In this document: piece after piece, positions 1 to 6,725 of the stretch | Position numbering within the stretch: the first letter of the stretch is position 1 | Layout: every line of letters starts with the position of its first letter | NCBI GenBank assembly: GCA_031263945.1 | Contig: JAISEW010000254.1 | Location: 1 to 6,914, forward strand | Length of the DNA: 6,914 nt | Direction of reading: 5' to 3' | Source: Gracilibacteraceae bacterium | GTDB taxonomy: Bacteria > Bacillota > Desulfitobacteriia > Desulfitobacteriales > Syntrophobotulaceae | Position numbers and translations under genes: made by a program | The notes under the pieces: model-generated | Told to the model about the DNA's origin: nothing | The model's input: only the letters and a program-made list of their open reading frames with translations | The model's database searches: none

Positions 1-203
1 AATTCAACATTCTCAATTTTCATGAAACATTTGAAACTTTTAATGCCGCATGAGATTATTGAGTTTATTTTTTCGCTGGTGATATCTATATCACCGCATT
101 CTTTTCCCATGAAATATACATTTAGCGTCATTGCGTCGTCATTTATTGTATAACCATGTACATGGGGATCCTTGAATAATGACATAAATAGCACAAACCA
201 CAT
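1..203 (-). CDS. Unidentified partial ORF, 5' end only, running off the left edge
   Basis: I do not recognise this protein. A minus-strand frame is open from the ATG at 203-201 to the window edge (67 codons) although the DNA is AT-rich (about 31 % GC over 1-210 by hand count), where chance stops should be frequent. The visible part begins MWFVLFMSLFKDPHVHG and continues as a mixed hydrophilic sequence with no signal peptide, transmembrane segment or motif that I can name. A second in-frame ATG at 185-183 would remove the first six residues. Neither start has a good Shine-Dalgarno; a weak GGTG lies 7 nt before the first. It begins only 4 nt after the phoR stop with no terminator between, so it could be co-transcribed as an eighth gene, but its base composition is quite unlike the operon. 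It may be foreign or simply not coding. Confidence 0.45.
   Translation of the reverse strand, partial: MWFVLFMSLFKDPHVHGYTINDDAMTLNVYFMGKECGDIDITSEKINSIISCGIKSFKCFMKIENVE
78..95. repeat. Perfect 18-bp inverted repeat in the AT-rich left end
   Basis: The arms GGTGATAT (78-85) and ATATCACC (88-95) are perfectly complementary around a 2-nt centre. The shape would suit a dimeric regulator, but it lies inside the putative partial ORF and I can attach no function to it. A second perfect palindrome, CCATGTACATGG, lies at 154-165. Confidence 0.4.
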
Positions 204-207
204 ATTA

Positions 208-1878
208 TTACACCAGCTGTGGTTCAAAATTTTGCACCCCCGCGGCCGCGGCCGGCAAAATGACAGTGACGGCGGTCCCGCTGTCCGGGACGCTTTGCAC
301 GCTGACGCTGCCGCCATGCGCGGCGGCCACGTGTTTGACGATGGAGAGACCGAGCCCGGCGCCTCCCGTTTTCGGGGACCGGGAAGGCTCCCCCCGGTAA
401 AACCGCTCAAATATCCGCTCCTGCCGGTCGGGGGGGATGCCGGCCCCCGTGTCCCGCACCTCTATTTCCACCTGGCCGGCGCCGGTTTTTACCCTGACCG
501 CCACTTCCCCGCCCGGGCGGTTATATTTAATCCCGTTATCCACGAGGTTATACACCATTTCATAGAGCAAAGAGCGCTTGCCGCTCACCGCCCCGCCGCC
601 CTCGGTCCTGAGCGTCACCCCCGCCGCCGCCGCGCCGGGAGCCAGCGCTTCCGCCACCTCGGCCGCGATCCGGCCCATATCCGCCACTTCCGCCGCCGGC
701 AGCCCGGTTTTCCCGTTTTCATCCAAAGAAGAAAGAAGGAGGATGTCCTCGGTCAAAGTGATCAGGCGCGCCGCCTCCGCATGGATCCGGCCGGCAAAAA
801 CCGCCGTGTCCTCGCCGGACACCACCCCGCTCGCCAGCATTTCCGCGTATCCGGAAATATTTGTCAGCGGGGTGCGGAGTTCATGTGACACGTTGGCCGT
901 AAATTCCCGGCGGAGTTTTTCCGTGCCCGCCTGAGCCGTAATATCCAGCAAAAGCAGCATGGCGCCGCCGCCCGCCACCGGCCGGCAATAGACCCGCCAG
1001 ATCGCCTCTCCCCGCCGGAGTTCGGTCTCGCCGCCCTCGCCGCCCAAAGCCGCCCGGACCAAAGTCAGCAAAGGCAGATCCCGCGCCAGTTCCAGAAAAT
1101 CCCGCTCGCGCATGTCGCCGGCCGCCCCGAAAAGCGTCAGCGCGCTCCGGCTGGCCAAAACGATTCCGCCCGTTTTATTCAATAAAATCAGGCCTTCCTC
1201 GATATTGCCCATGATCGCGTCCATCGTCTCCGTCCGCGCCCGCAGTTCGGCCAGCTGCTCCGCGATATGCTCCCGCTGCCGTGTGATGGTGCGCACAAAA
1301 GGCGCGATCTCATCGTAGACCGCTTCCGCCCCGCCGTCGGACGCCGCGCTGTCCAGCGGAGCGATCACGCGGCGCGTCAGGCGTCCGGCCCACAGGTAAC
1401 TGAGCGCGACCACGCCGAGCGCCGCGGCGGCGGCCGCCGGCAAAGTTCCCATAAAGACCGCGGCCAGGCGGCCGGAGGTCTTGGCCAGCCGCATAACGGC
1501 GCCGTCGGGCAGCCGAACGGCGTAGTAATATGTTTCCTCTCCCTGCGTGAAGGAAAAACGCCTGCTTTCGCCGGTCCCCGCCGCCAGAGCCGCCTCCACC
1601 TCCGGTCGGTCGCCGTGGTTGGCGAGCATGGACGCCGCCGCCACATTGTCGTATATGACCGTCCCGTCCGCGCCGATCAGCGTCAGCCGCGTGTCAGCAA
1701 GCCGCGCGTTCAGCAAAGAAGCCCTGTCCAGATCCCGCAGCTCCGCCGCCTGCTCCCGCAGTTCCGCCCGCGCCGCCCCGCCGATGGCCAGGTAATAGAC
1801 TTGGCAGAGCAAAAACGCGGTCGCCAGCACCGACGCGACCGACAGCAGCAGCAAACTGCGGAATATTTTCTTTTTCAC
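208..1878 (-). CDS. phoR: PhoR-type phosphate sensor histidine kinase
   Basis: Membrane sensor kinase of 556 residues that would autophosphorylate and pass phosphate to the response regulator encoded just upstream. Seen in order: TM1 at about 8-30; an extracytoplasmic sensor domain at about 35-135 containing LTLIGADGTVIYDN; TM2 at about 138-164; a juxtamembrane coiled segment; a PAS domain at about 217-315; the dimerisation and phosphoacceptor motif VSHELRTPL with His332; and a HATPase_c domain with N box NLVDN (444-448), G1 box DTGAG (476-480), F box RIFERFYR (488-495) and G2 box GGAGLGLSI (505-513). All catalytic motifs are intact. The start is GTG at 1878-1876, overlapping the regulator's TGA by 4 bp (GTGA), with GGAGG 7 nt upstream. 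The PhoR assignment rests on architecture and on position in a pst-phoU operon. The last 14 or so residues after VILP form an unusual tail that runs into AT-rich DNA. Confidence 0.9.
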   Translation of the reverse strand: MKKKIFRSLLLLSVASVLATAFLLCQVYYLAIGGAARAELREQAAELRDLDRASLLNARLADTRLTLIGADGTVIYDNVAAASMLANHGDRPEVEAALAAGTGESRRFSFTQGEETYYYAVRLPDGAVMRLAKTSGRLAAVFMGTLPAAAAAALGVVALSYLWAGRLTRRVIAPLDSAASDGGAEAVYDEIAPFVRTITRQREHIAEQLAELRARTETMDAIMGNIEEGLILLNKTGGIVLASRSALTLFGAAGDMRERDFLELARDLPLLTLVRAALGGEGGETELRRGEAIWRVYCRPVAGGGAMLLLLDITAQAGTEKLRREFTANVSHELRTPLTNISGYAEMLASGVVSGEDTAVFAGRIHAEAARLITLTEDILLLSSLDENGKTGLPAAEVADMGRIAAEVAEALAPGAAAAGVTLRTEGGGAVSGKRSLLYEMVYNLVDNGIKYNRPGGEVAVRVKTGAGQVEIEVRDTGAGIPPDRQERIFERFYRGEPSRSPKTGGAGLGLSIVKHVAAAHGGSVSVQSVPDSGTAVTVILPAAAAGVQNFEPQLV

Positions 1879-2561
1879 CCGTCTTCCTCCAGCTTATAGC
1901 CTATCCCGCGCACTGTTTTTATGGCCTCGCCCGCTTTTCCCAATTTTTGCCTGAGAGAACGGATATGCATGTCCACCGTCCGGCTCTCGCCTTCAAAATC
2001 AAAGCCCCAGACCCGCTCCATCAGCGTATCGCGCGTCAGCGCCAACCCCGCGTTGCGCAGCAGGCACTCCAAGAGGGCAAACTCCTTGTTCGTCAGCGCC
2101 ACCGCCTCGCCGTCCGCCAAGACGGTATGGCGCTCGGCAGAAAGCGTCAGAGCGCCGCCGGTCACAATATCGCCGCGCTCCGTCTCCGGCGCCCGGCGCA
2201 GCACGGCCCGGACGCGCGCCACGAGTTCCATGACGGAAAACGGTTTGGTCACATAATCGTCCGCGCCGAGATCCAGGCCTTTGATGCGGTCATATTCCGC
2301 CCCTTTGGCGGTCAGGAGGATGACCGGCAGGTTTTTTGTCGCCTCCAGCCGTCGCAGCGCGGCCAATATGCTGAGCCCGTCCTCGCCCGGCAGCATGATA
2401 TCGAGCAAAATGAGGCGCGGCGCCCCGTTTTTCAGCCGCCGGTAAAATTCTTCCGCCCGCGGAAACCCTTCAACCGCGAACCCGGCGTTTTCCAGCGCGT
2501 AGCACAAAAGCTCGCGCAGATTGTCGTCGTCTTCCACGATATAAATCGGCTGCATCATCAT
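1875..2561 (-). CDS. phoB: OmpR/PhoB-family response regulator of phosphate starvation
   Basis: DNA-binding regulator of 228 residues, called PhoB in proteobacteria and PhoP in Bacillus; phosphorylated by the kinase encoded downstream. The receiver domain (about 5-122) has the acidic pocket EDDD (10-13), phospho-acceptor Asp54 in LLDIMLPGEDG, switch Thr84 and Lys106 in the TKPF motif. The C-terminal winged helix-turn-helix (about 130-226) shows ALTNKEFALLECLL, the recognition-helix region RTVDMHIRSLRQKLG and the family end VRGIGYKLE. Length and motifs are full and typical. The ATG at 2561-2559 overlaps the phoU stop as ATGA. Three ATG codons lie in tandem and no clear Shine-Dalgarno precedes them, so translation probably depends on coupling to phoU. 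Its likely targets include the Pho boxes upstream of pstS, making it autoregulated. Confidence 0.93.
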   Translation of the reverse strand: MMMQPIYIVEDDDNLRELLCYALENAGFAVEGFPRAEEFYRRLKNGAPRLILLDIMLPGEDGLSILAALRRLEATKNLPVILLTAKGAEYDRIKGLDLGADDYVTKPFSVMELVARVRAVLRRAPETERGDIVTGGALTLSAERHTVLADGEAVALTNKEFALLECLLRNAGLALTRDTLMERVWGFDFEGESRTVDMHIRSLRQKLGKAGEAIKTVRGIGYKLEEDG

Positions 2562-3214
2562 AGCAACTGTTTATTCTTACGCCGGCCCGTGAGAAAAAAT
2601 ATGACCCATTCCGCGATATTGCAGGCGTGGTCGCCGATACGCTCAAAATACTTGGCGATTTGCATCAGGTCAAAAGCCTGCTCCCCGTTCGCCGCGTCCG
2701 CGTGCACGAGCTGGATGAGTTCCGCCCGGATCTCAAAAAACAGACCGTCCACAATATCGTCGCTCTCGATGACGCTCTGCGCCAGCTCCGGATCCTTGCG
2801 CACATAGGCGTCAATGCTCCGCGTCACCATGAGCGTCGTGGCGCTCGCCATCCGCGGGATGCGTTCTATTTTTTTGATATAGGACTGCCCGATCAGCCCC
2901 AGGCAAATTTCCGAAATGTCGGCCGCCTGATCGCCGATGCGTTCCATATCCGTGACCATTTTCAACGCGGTGGAGATCTGGCGAAAATCACGCGCCACCG
3001 GCTGCCGGGCCAGCAAAAGCCGCAGGCACAAGGTTTCGATCTCTTTTTCCTTGTCGTCGATCTGATTATCCCCGCTGATCACCGCCTCGGCGACAGAACG
3101 GTCCTGCTCCGCCAGCGCCCGCACAGCCCCGGCGATCGAGGCCTCGATCATCGCCCCCATTTCGATCAAACTGCTGTTCAGTTCCGTCAGCTCCGCCTCA
3201 AAACGCCGCATCAT
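2558..3214 (-). CDS. phoU: Phosphate signalling complex protein PhoU
   Basis: Cytoplasmic helical protein of 218 residues that restrains Pst transport and, with the transporter, keeps PhoR inactive when phosphate is plentiful. The two tandem PhoU repeats are visible: about residues 1-108 ending in MERIGDQAADISE, and about 120-210 ending in FERIGDHACNIAEWVIFFLTG. The paired ERIGD motifs (91-95 and 191-195) are the acidic metal-binding signatures of the family. Length is normal. The start at 3214-3212 overlaps the pstB stop as ATGA and a GGGGAGG site lies 5 nt upstream; a second in-frame ATG follows immediately, so the true start could be one codon later. The position between pstB and the regulator genes is the classic one. 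Confidence 0.95.
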   Translation of the reverse strand: MMRRFEAELTELNSSLIEMGAMIEASIAGAVRALAEQDRSVAEAVISGDNQIDDKEKEIETLCLRLLLARQPVARDFRQISTALKMVTDMERIGDQAADISEICLGLIGQSYIKKIERIPRMASATTLMVTRSIDAYVRKDPELAQSVIESDDIVDGLFFEIRAELIQLVHADAANGEQAFDLMQIAKYFERIGDHACNIAEWVIFFLTGRRKNKQLL

Positions 3215-3960
3215 CCGAACCTCCCCGTTACATAATCTTCCGTGCGCTTATCCCGCGGCAGGGAAAATATCTTTTCCGTATTGTCATATTCTACCATTTC
3301 ACCGAGCAGAAAAAAGGCCGTTTTGTCGCTGATGCGCGTCGCCTGCTGCATATTATGCGTCACAATGATGATACAATAGTTTTTCTTCAAAGTCAGCAGC
3401 AATTCCTCTATTTTACCGGTGGAAATCGGATCCAGCGCGCTGGTCGGCTCATCCAGCAGGAGAACTTCCGGAGTGACGGCCAAGGCCCGCGCGATGCACA
3501 GCCGCTGCTGCTGCCCGCCGGAAAGCCCCAGCGCCGATTTGCGCAGCCGGTCTTTGACCTCGTCCCAGATGGCCGCGCTCCGGAGCGATTTTTCCACCGT
3601 CTCGTCCAGGGCCAGACGCGACTTGACCCCGTGCGTGCGAGGGCCGAAAGCGATATTGTCGTAGACGCTCATCGGAAAAGGATTCGGTTTTTGAAAAACC
3701 ATCCCCACCCGCCGCCGCAGCTCGTTGACGGGCAGATCCGCGTAAACGTCCTGACCGCGCAGACGCACGCTGCCTGTGATCCGGCAGTCCGGCGTCAGGT
3801 CGTTCATGCGGTTCAAAGTCTTGAGCAAAGTCGATTTGCCGCAGCCGGAGGGGCCGATGAGCGCGGTGATTTCCGCGTCCGCCGCCGTTAGGCTGACGTC
3901 TTTCAGCGCCTGGAATTTTCCGTACCAGAGATTCAATTCCTGGATGTCAAATACATTCAT
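3211..3960 (-). CDS. pstB: Phosphate ABC transporter ATP-binding protein PstB
   Basis: The ATPase that drives phosphate import through PstC-PstA, acting as a dimer on the cytoplasmic face. With the chosen start it has 249 residues, close to the family norm. Motifs: Walker A GPSGCGKST (36-44), Q loop at Gln90 in VGMVFQKPNPFPMSVYDNI, ABC signature LSGGQ (146-150), Walker B VLLLDE (166-171), D loop SALD and switch His202 in VTHNMQQA. The motif KPNPFPMSVYDNI is characteristic of PstB within ABC ATPases. I chose ATG 3960-3958 rather than an in-frame ATG 33 nt upstream because it overlaps the pstA stop as ATGA, has an AGG a few bases upstream, and yields the usual PstB N-terminus (FDIQELNLWYG). Nothing is missing or odd. 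Confidence 0.97.
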   Translation of the reverse strand: MNVFDIQELNLWYGKFQALKDVSLTAADAEITALIGPSGCGKSTLLKTLNRMNDLTPDCRITGSVRLRGQDVYADLPVNELRRRVGMVFQKPNPFPMSVYDNIAFGPRTHGVKSRLALDETVEKSLRSAAIWDEVKDRLRKSALGLSGGQQQRLCIARALAVTPEVLLLDEPTSALDPISTGKIEELLLTLKKNYCIIIVTHNMQQATRISDKTAFFLLGEMVEYDNTEKIFSLPRDKRTEDYVTGRFG

Positions 3961-4835
3961 GACCTGTTTTTCCCCACCCGTCCGGCCATCCAAGCCGCGG
4001 CGGCGTTGATCCCCATCACCACGGCCAGCAGCGTCAGCGCCGTGGCGAAACCTTCATTGGTATGCAAACCTTCGCGTGTCAGCGCGTACATATGGACGGA
4101 CAGCGTCCGCACGGAGGCAAAAACGTCGATCAGCGGCGGCCCGCCCTCCGCGAACGGCATCTGGGCCACGGTGCCCGCCGTATAGATGAGCGCGGCGGTT
4201 TCCCCGACGATGCGGCCGACGGACAAAATCACCCCGGCCAGTATGCCGGGCGCGGCGGCCGGCAGCACGATGCGAAACACGGTGCGCAATTTGCCGGCCC
4301 CAAGGGCAAAAGCGCCTTCCCGGTAAGAATCCGGCGCCGCCAAGAGCGCCTCCTCGCTCGCGCGCATGATAAGCGGCAAGATCATGATCGCCAGCGTGCA
4401 GACCCCGGCCAGCAGGGAAAACCCCCAGCCCAGATATGTGACGAAGAACAGCATCCCAAACAGGCCGTGGATGATGGACGGGATCCCGGCCAGCGTTTCG
4501 GTGGCCAGACGGATCAGGCGCACGACCTTATGGCCGCGCCGCGCGTATTCCGCCAGATAAATAGCGGCGCCGAGGCCCAGGGGCAGGGCGACGGCGAGGG
4601 CGAAGGCCGTCATGTACACCGTGCTGACCAGCGCCGGCAGGAGCGAGACGTTAGTGCTGTTATACGTCGGGGAAAAAAGCGAGGGTTTCAGATAGGGCGC
4701 GCCGCGGTAGACGATAAACCCGATAATATAGAGCAAAACGGCGGTCATGAGCAGCGCCGCCGCCCAGGTGATCGCCCCCAGCAATATTTCGCCGTATTTT
4801 CGCGGATATTTGTTTTTCAGGCGCTTCTTTTTCAT
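3957..4835 (-). CDS. pstA: Phosphate ABC transporter permease PstA
   Basis: Inner-membrane permease, partner of PstC in the phosphate channel. Of 292 residues with the chosen start. A basic N-terminus (MKKKRLKNKYPRKYG) precedes TM1 at about 18-43; further hydrophobic segments lie at about 67-96, 115-137, 140-157, 198-222 and 263-285. The cytoplasmic EAA coupling loop that docks on PstB is at about 172-198 (REGAFALGAGKLRTVFRIVLP), followed by the family motif GRIVGETAALIYTAG. The start at 4835-4833 is preferred over an ATG 30 nt upstream because AGGGGG lies 5 nt before it and it forms an ATGA overlap with the pstC stop. The stop overlaps pstB in the same way. Domain content and order are ordinary. 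Confidence 0.96.
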   Translation of the reverse strand: MKKKRLKNKYPRKYGEILLGAITWAAALLMTAVLLYIIGFIVYRGAPYLKPSLFSPTYNSTNVSLLPALVSTVYMTAFALAVALPLGLGAAIYLAEYARRGHKVVRLIRLATETLAGIPSIIHGLFGMLFFVTYLGWGFSLLAGVCTLAIMILPLIMRASEEALLAAPDSYREGAFALGAGKLRTVFRIVLPAAAPGILAGVILSVGRIVGETAALIYTAGTVAQMPFAEGGPPLIDVFASVRTLSVHMYALTREGLHTNEGFATALTLLAVVMGINAAAAWMAGRVGKNRS

Positions 4836-5674
4836 GTATTCCCCCTGTTCAGGGCGGAAAAACACAGATTTATCAGCAGAATGAAAACAAAAAGCACCAC
4901 CCCGGTGGCGATGAGGGCCTCGCGGTGCAGTTCGGCGGCGTAGCCCATTTCTATCACGATATTGGCCGTCATGGTGCGGACGCCCTGAAAAATCGAGTGC
5001 GGCAGCCGGGGCTGATTGCCGGCCACCATGATGACCGCCATGGTTTCCCCGACCGCCCGGCCCACGCCCAGCACCACCGCCGCCAGCATACCGGAGCGCG
5101 CGGCGGGGATCAGCACGCGGAACACCGAGCGGTAATGCCCGGCCCCGAGAGCCAGCGACCCTTCATAATATGATTCCGGCACGCTGCGCAGCGCGCTTTC
5201 GGCCAAAGTGGTCATGGTCGGCAGTATCATGACGCCCAGCAAAATGCCGGCGGAGAGGATGCTGCCGCGCAAATGCGGCACGAGTACGGCCATGCCAAAA
5301 TAACCGTAGACGACGGAGGGGATGCCGGCCAGCAGGTTCACGCCCGGTTTTAACAGCCGGTACAGGGCGGGCGGGCAGACGCGCGCCAGAAAAACCGCCG
5401 CCAAGAGCCCGATCGGCGCCCCGACGGCCAGAGCGGTGGCCGTGACGTAAAAACTGCCGGCGATCATGGGCAGGATGCCAAAAAGCGGCGGCACGTCCGA
5501 CGGGGACCATTCCCGCCCGAGCAGAAATTCCAGCGGGCCGATCTTGGCCAGCGCCGGCAGGCCGTTGACCAGCAGGAAAAGGCTGATGAGCAAAACCGCC
5601 AGAACGGAAACGAGCGCCGTCAGAAAAAAGACGGCGCGCATAATGGATTCCCCGGTCATGGCGCTATATTTCAT
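4832..5674 (-). CDS. pstC: Phosphate ABC transporter permease PstC
   Basis: Inner-membrane permease forming the phosphate channel with PstA. Up to 280 residues, somewhat shorter than the roughly 320 of E. coli PstC. Six hydrophobic segments are visible at about 14-36, 64-98, 112-134, 138-158, 195-219 and 253-274. The EAA loop for contact with PstB is at about 170-196 (YEGSLALGAGHYRSVFRVLIP), followed by GRAVGETMAVIMVAGN, a strong PstC signature. The start is uncertain. ATG 5674-5672 overlaps pstS by 11 bp but its GGTGG is only 1 nt away; ATG 5659-5657 starts 4 nt after the pstS stop; ATG 5641-5639 has GGGGA at normal spacing but leaves little N-terminal charge before TM1. I report the longest form. 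There is no untranslated gap of the kind that often carries a hairpin between pstS and pstC. Confidence 0.95.
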   Translation of the reverse strand: MKYSAMTGESIMRAVFFLTALVSVLAVLLISLFLLVNGLPALAKIGPLEFLLGREWSPSDVPPLFGILPMIAGSFYVTATALAVGAPIGLLAAVFLARVCPPALYRLLKPGVNLLAGIPSVVYGYFGMAVLVPHLRGSILSAGILLGVMILPTMTTLAESALRSVPESYYEGSLALGAGHYRSVFRVLIPAARSGMLAAVVLGVGRAVGETMAVIMVAGNQPRLPHSIFQGVRTMTANIVIEMGYAAELHREALIATGVVLFVFILLINLCFSALNRGNT

Positions 5675-6575
5675 TCCACCGAAGGGCGTCGCCGGTGAAT
5701 ATCGCTTTGACCTGATCTTTGCTCAGATTGCCGAGAGTGTTGCTTTTGTTCACGATGACCGCGATGCCGTCAATGGCGATTTTTACCGGTGTGAGTTCGG
5801 CCGTTTCCGTGTCTTTCAGGTCGCGGCTGGACATGGCGATATCGCAGGTCCCGTCGATCGCCGCCGTCAAACCGGCGGAAGAGTCGCTCATCTGTATCTC
5901 GACCGTCGCGTTTGGATTGACGATTTTATAGGCTTCCGTGAGTTTTTCCATCACCGGGGTCACGGAGGACGACCCGGCGACGACGATCCGGCCGGACGGT
6001 TGGGCGCTCCGATAGGAGCCACCGGTTTCGACCGCGATATAATGATTGGCCGCCACCACTTCCTGCCCGGCCGCGGATAAAATATAATCGGTGAAATCAG
6101 CCGCGATCCCCTCCGGCGCGCCTTTGGTCGCGATGATAAACGGCCGCGCTATGGTATAGACGCCGGTTTTCACATTGTCGGTCGTCGCCGCCGCGCCGTC
6201 GACGTTGACCGCTTTGACCGTGTCGTTCAGGGAACCGAGGGACACGTAACCGATGCTGCCGGCGTCCCCGGCCACGCTGACCAGCATGACTTCCGTCTGA
6301 TTGGCGATGACCGCTTCCTTAGTGGTCAGGTCTTTGCGGGAACCGTCCGCTTCCCTCTGCTCTATCCCAAAGAGTTCAATGAAGGCGCCGCGCGTGCCGG
6401 AACCGTCTTCCCGGGAAACGACCGTTATCGCCGAGGACTGCTCGGCGGCCGGCGACGTGACCTGAGCGCCCTGACCCGCCGGCGGCGCCGTCTGAGTGGC
6501 CGGCGCGCCGCAGCCCGCCAGCGAGAGAATGAGAACCAAAGCCAGAACCAGAAGCGTACAACTAAATTTGCGCAT
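5664..6575 (-). CDS. pstS: Circularly permuted phosphate-binding lipoprotein PstS
   Basis: Extracytoplasmic phosphate receptor that delivers phosphate to PstC-PstA. It has 303 residues. A signal peptide (MRKF then a hydrophobic core) ends in the lipobox LAGC with Cys22, so it is a membrane-anchored lipoprotein. A low-complexity Ala/Pro/Gln linker (23-48) follows. The substrate-binding fold is present but in swapped order: residues 49-183 hold ITVVSREDGSGTR, IGYVSLGSLND and KGAPEG...SAAGQEVV, normally the C-terminal half; residues 196-303 hold IVVAGSSSVTPVMEKL, IDGTCDIAMSSRDLKD, IAIDGIAVIVN and VKAIFTGDALRW, normally the N-terminal half. The phosphate-contacting loops (AGSSSV, SSRDLK, DGSGTR) all survive. 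ATG 6575-6573 is chosen over a TTG one codon upstream because AGGAGG lies 8 nt before it. First gene of the operon, directly behind the Pho-box promoter. Confidence 0.95.
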   Translation of the reverse strand: MRKFSCTLLVLALVLILSLAGCGAPATQTAPPAGQGAQVTSPAAEQSSAITVVSREDGSGTRGAFIELFGIEQREADGSRKDLTTKEAVIANQTEVMLVSVAGDAGSIGYVSLGSLNDTVKAVNVDGAAATTDNVKTGVYTIARPFIIATKGAPEGIAADFTDYILSAAGQEVVAANHYIAVETGGSYRSAQPSGRIVVAGSSSVTPVMEKLTEAYKIVNPNATVEIQMSDSSAGLTAAIDGTCDIAMSSRDLKDTETAELTPVKIAIDGIAVIVNKSNTLGNLSKDQVKAIFTGDALRWNEI

Positions 6576-6583
6576 CAAAAAAT

Positions 6584-6589
6584 CCTCCT
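6584..6589 (-). promoter_or_regulatory. Strong Shine-Dalgarno of pstS
   Basis: A full consensus AGGAGG lies 8 nt before the pstS ATG and 5 nt before an alternative TTG, favouring the ATG. It is the best ribosome binding site in the operon, consistent with the receptor being needed in excess over the transporter subunits. Confidence 0.85.
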
Positions 6590-6617
6590 TAATCGTATGG
6601 GGTTTGCTGATGAGACC

Positions 6618-6671
6618 ATTCTAGCGCCCCCATGTCAACAAAAAGCTTTTTTCATGTAAAGAATATGTAAA
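6618..6671 (-). promoter_or_regulatory. Pho-box promoter of the pst-pho operon
   Basis: Read on the minus strand, TTTACA (6671-6666), TTTACA (6660-6655) and TTGACA (6638-6633) lie on one face of the helix, with starts separated by 11 and 22 bp. TTTACA with a 5-bp spacer resembles the PhoP box consensus known from Bacillus (TT, then A/C/T, A, C/T, A in repeats). A -10-like TAGAAT follows at 6623-6618, only 9 bp after TTGACA, so TTGACA cannot be its -35 by normal spacing. This fits an activator-dependent promoter where bound PhoB/PhoP replaces the -35. An A5-GC-T5 tract (6640-6651) fills the gap between boxes two and three. The hexamers are seen; their role is inferred. Confidence 0.7.
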
Positions 6672-6725
6672 ATTATCAACTTCTCATAAGTTTTCGGGTG
6701 TGCGCCAAATTTGCGGGGCTCAGTT

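Noticed and set aside
22..153. Plus-strand ORF of 43 codons (MKHLKLLMPHEII...) in the AT-rich left end
   Set aside because: No Shine-Dalgarno, short, and opposite a longer open minus-strand frame; I prefer the latter, though weakly.
172..888. Plus-strand ORF of 238 codons opposite the phoR 3' half
   Set aside because: Arg/Pro/His-rich antisense shadow of GC-rich phoR; no motif or ribosome binding site, and phoR on the other strand is fully conserved.
1947..2807. Plus-strand ORF of 286 codons opposite phoB and phoU
   Set aside because: It crosses the boundary of two well-supported minus-strand genes and has the composition of a reverse-frame artefact.
4062..4943. Plus-strand ORF of 293 codons opposite pstA and pstC
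   Set aside because: Gln/Arg/Gly-rich shadow of two conserved permease genes, with no recognisable domain.
6610..6638. TTGACA at 6638-6633 as a normal -35 for pstS with a -10 17 bp downstream
   Set aside because: The hexamer at that spacing is TCTCAT, a poor -10; the good TAGAAT is only 9 bp away, so an activator-dependent promoter fits better.
6678..6692. Small inverted repeat AACTT-CTCAT-AAGTT upstream of the Pho boxes
   Set aside because: Arms of only 5 bp in AT-rich DNA are easily due to chance and show no link to a function.
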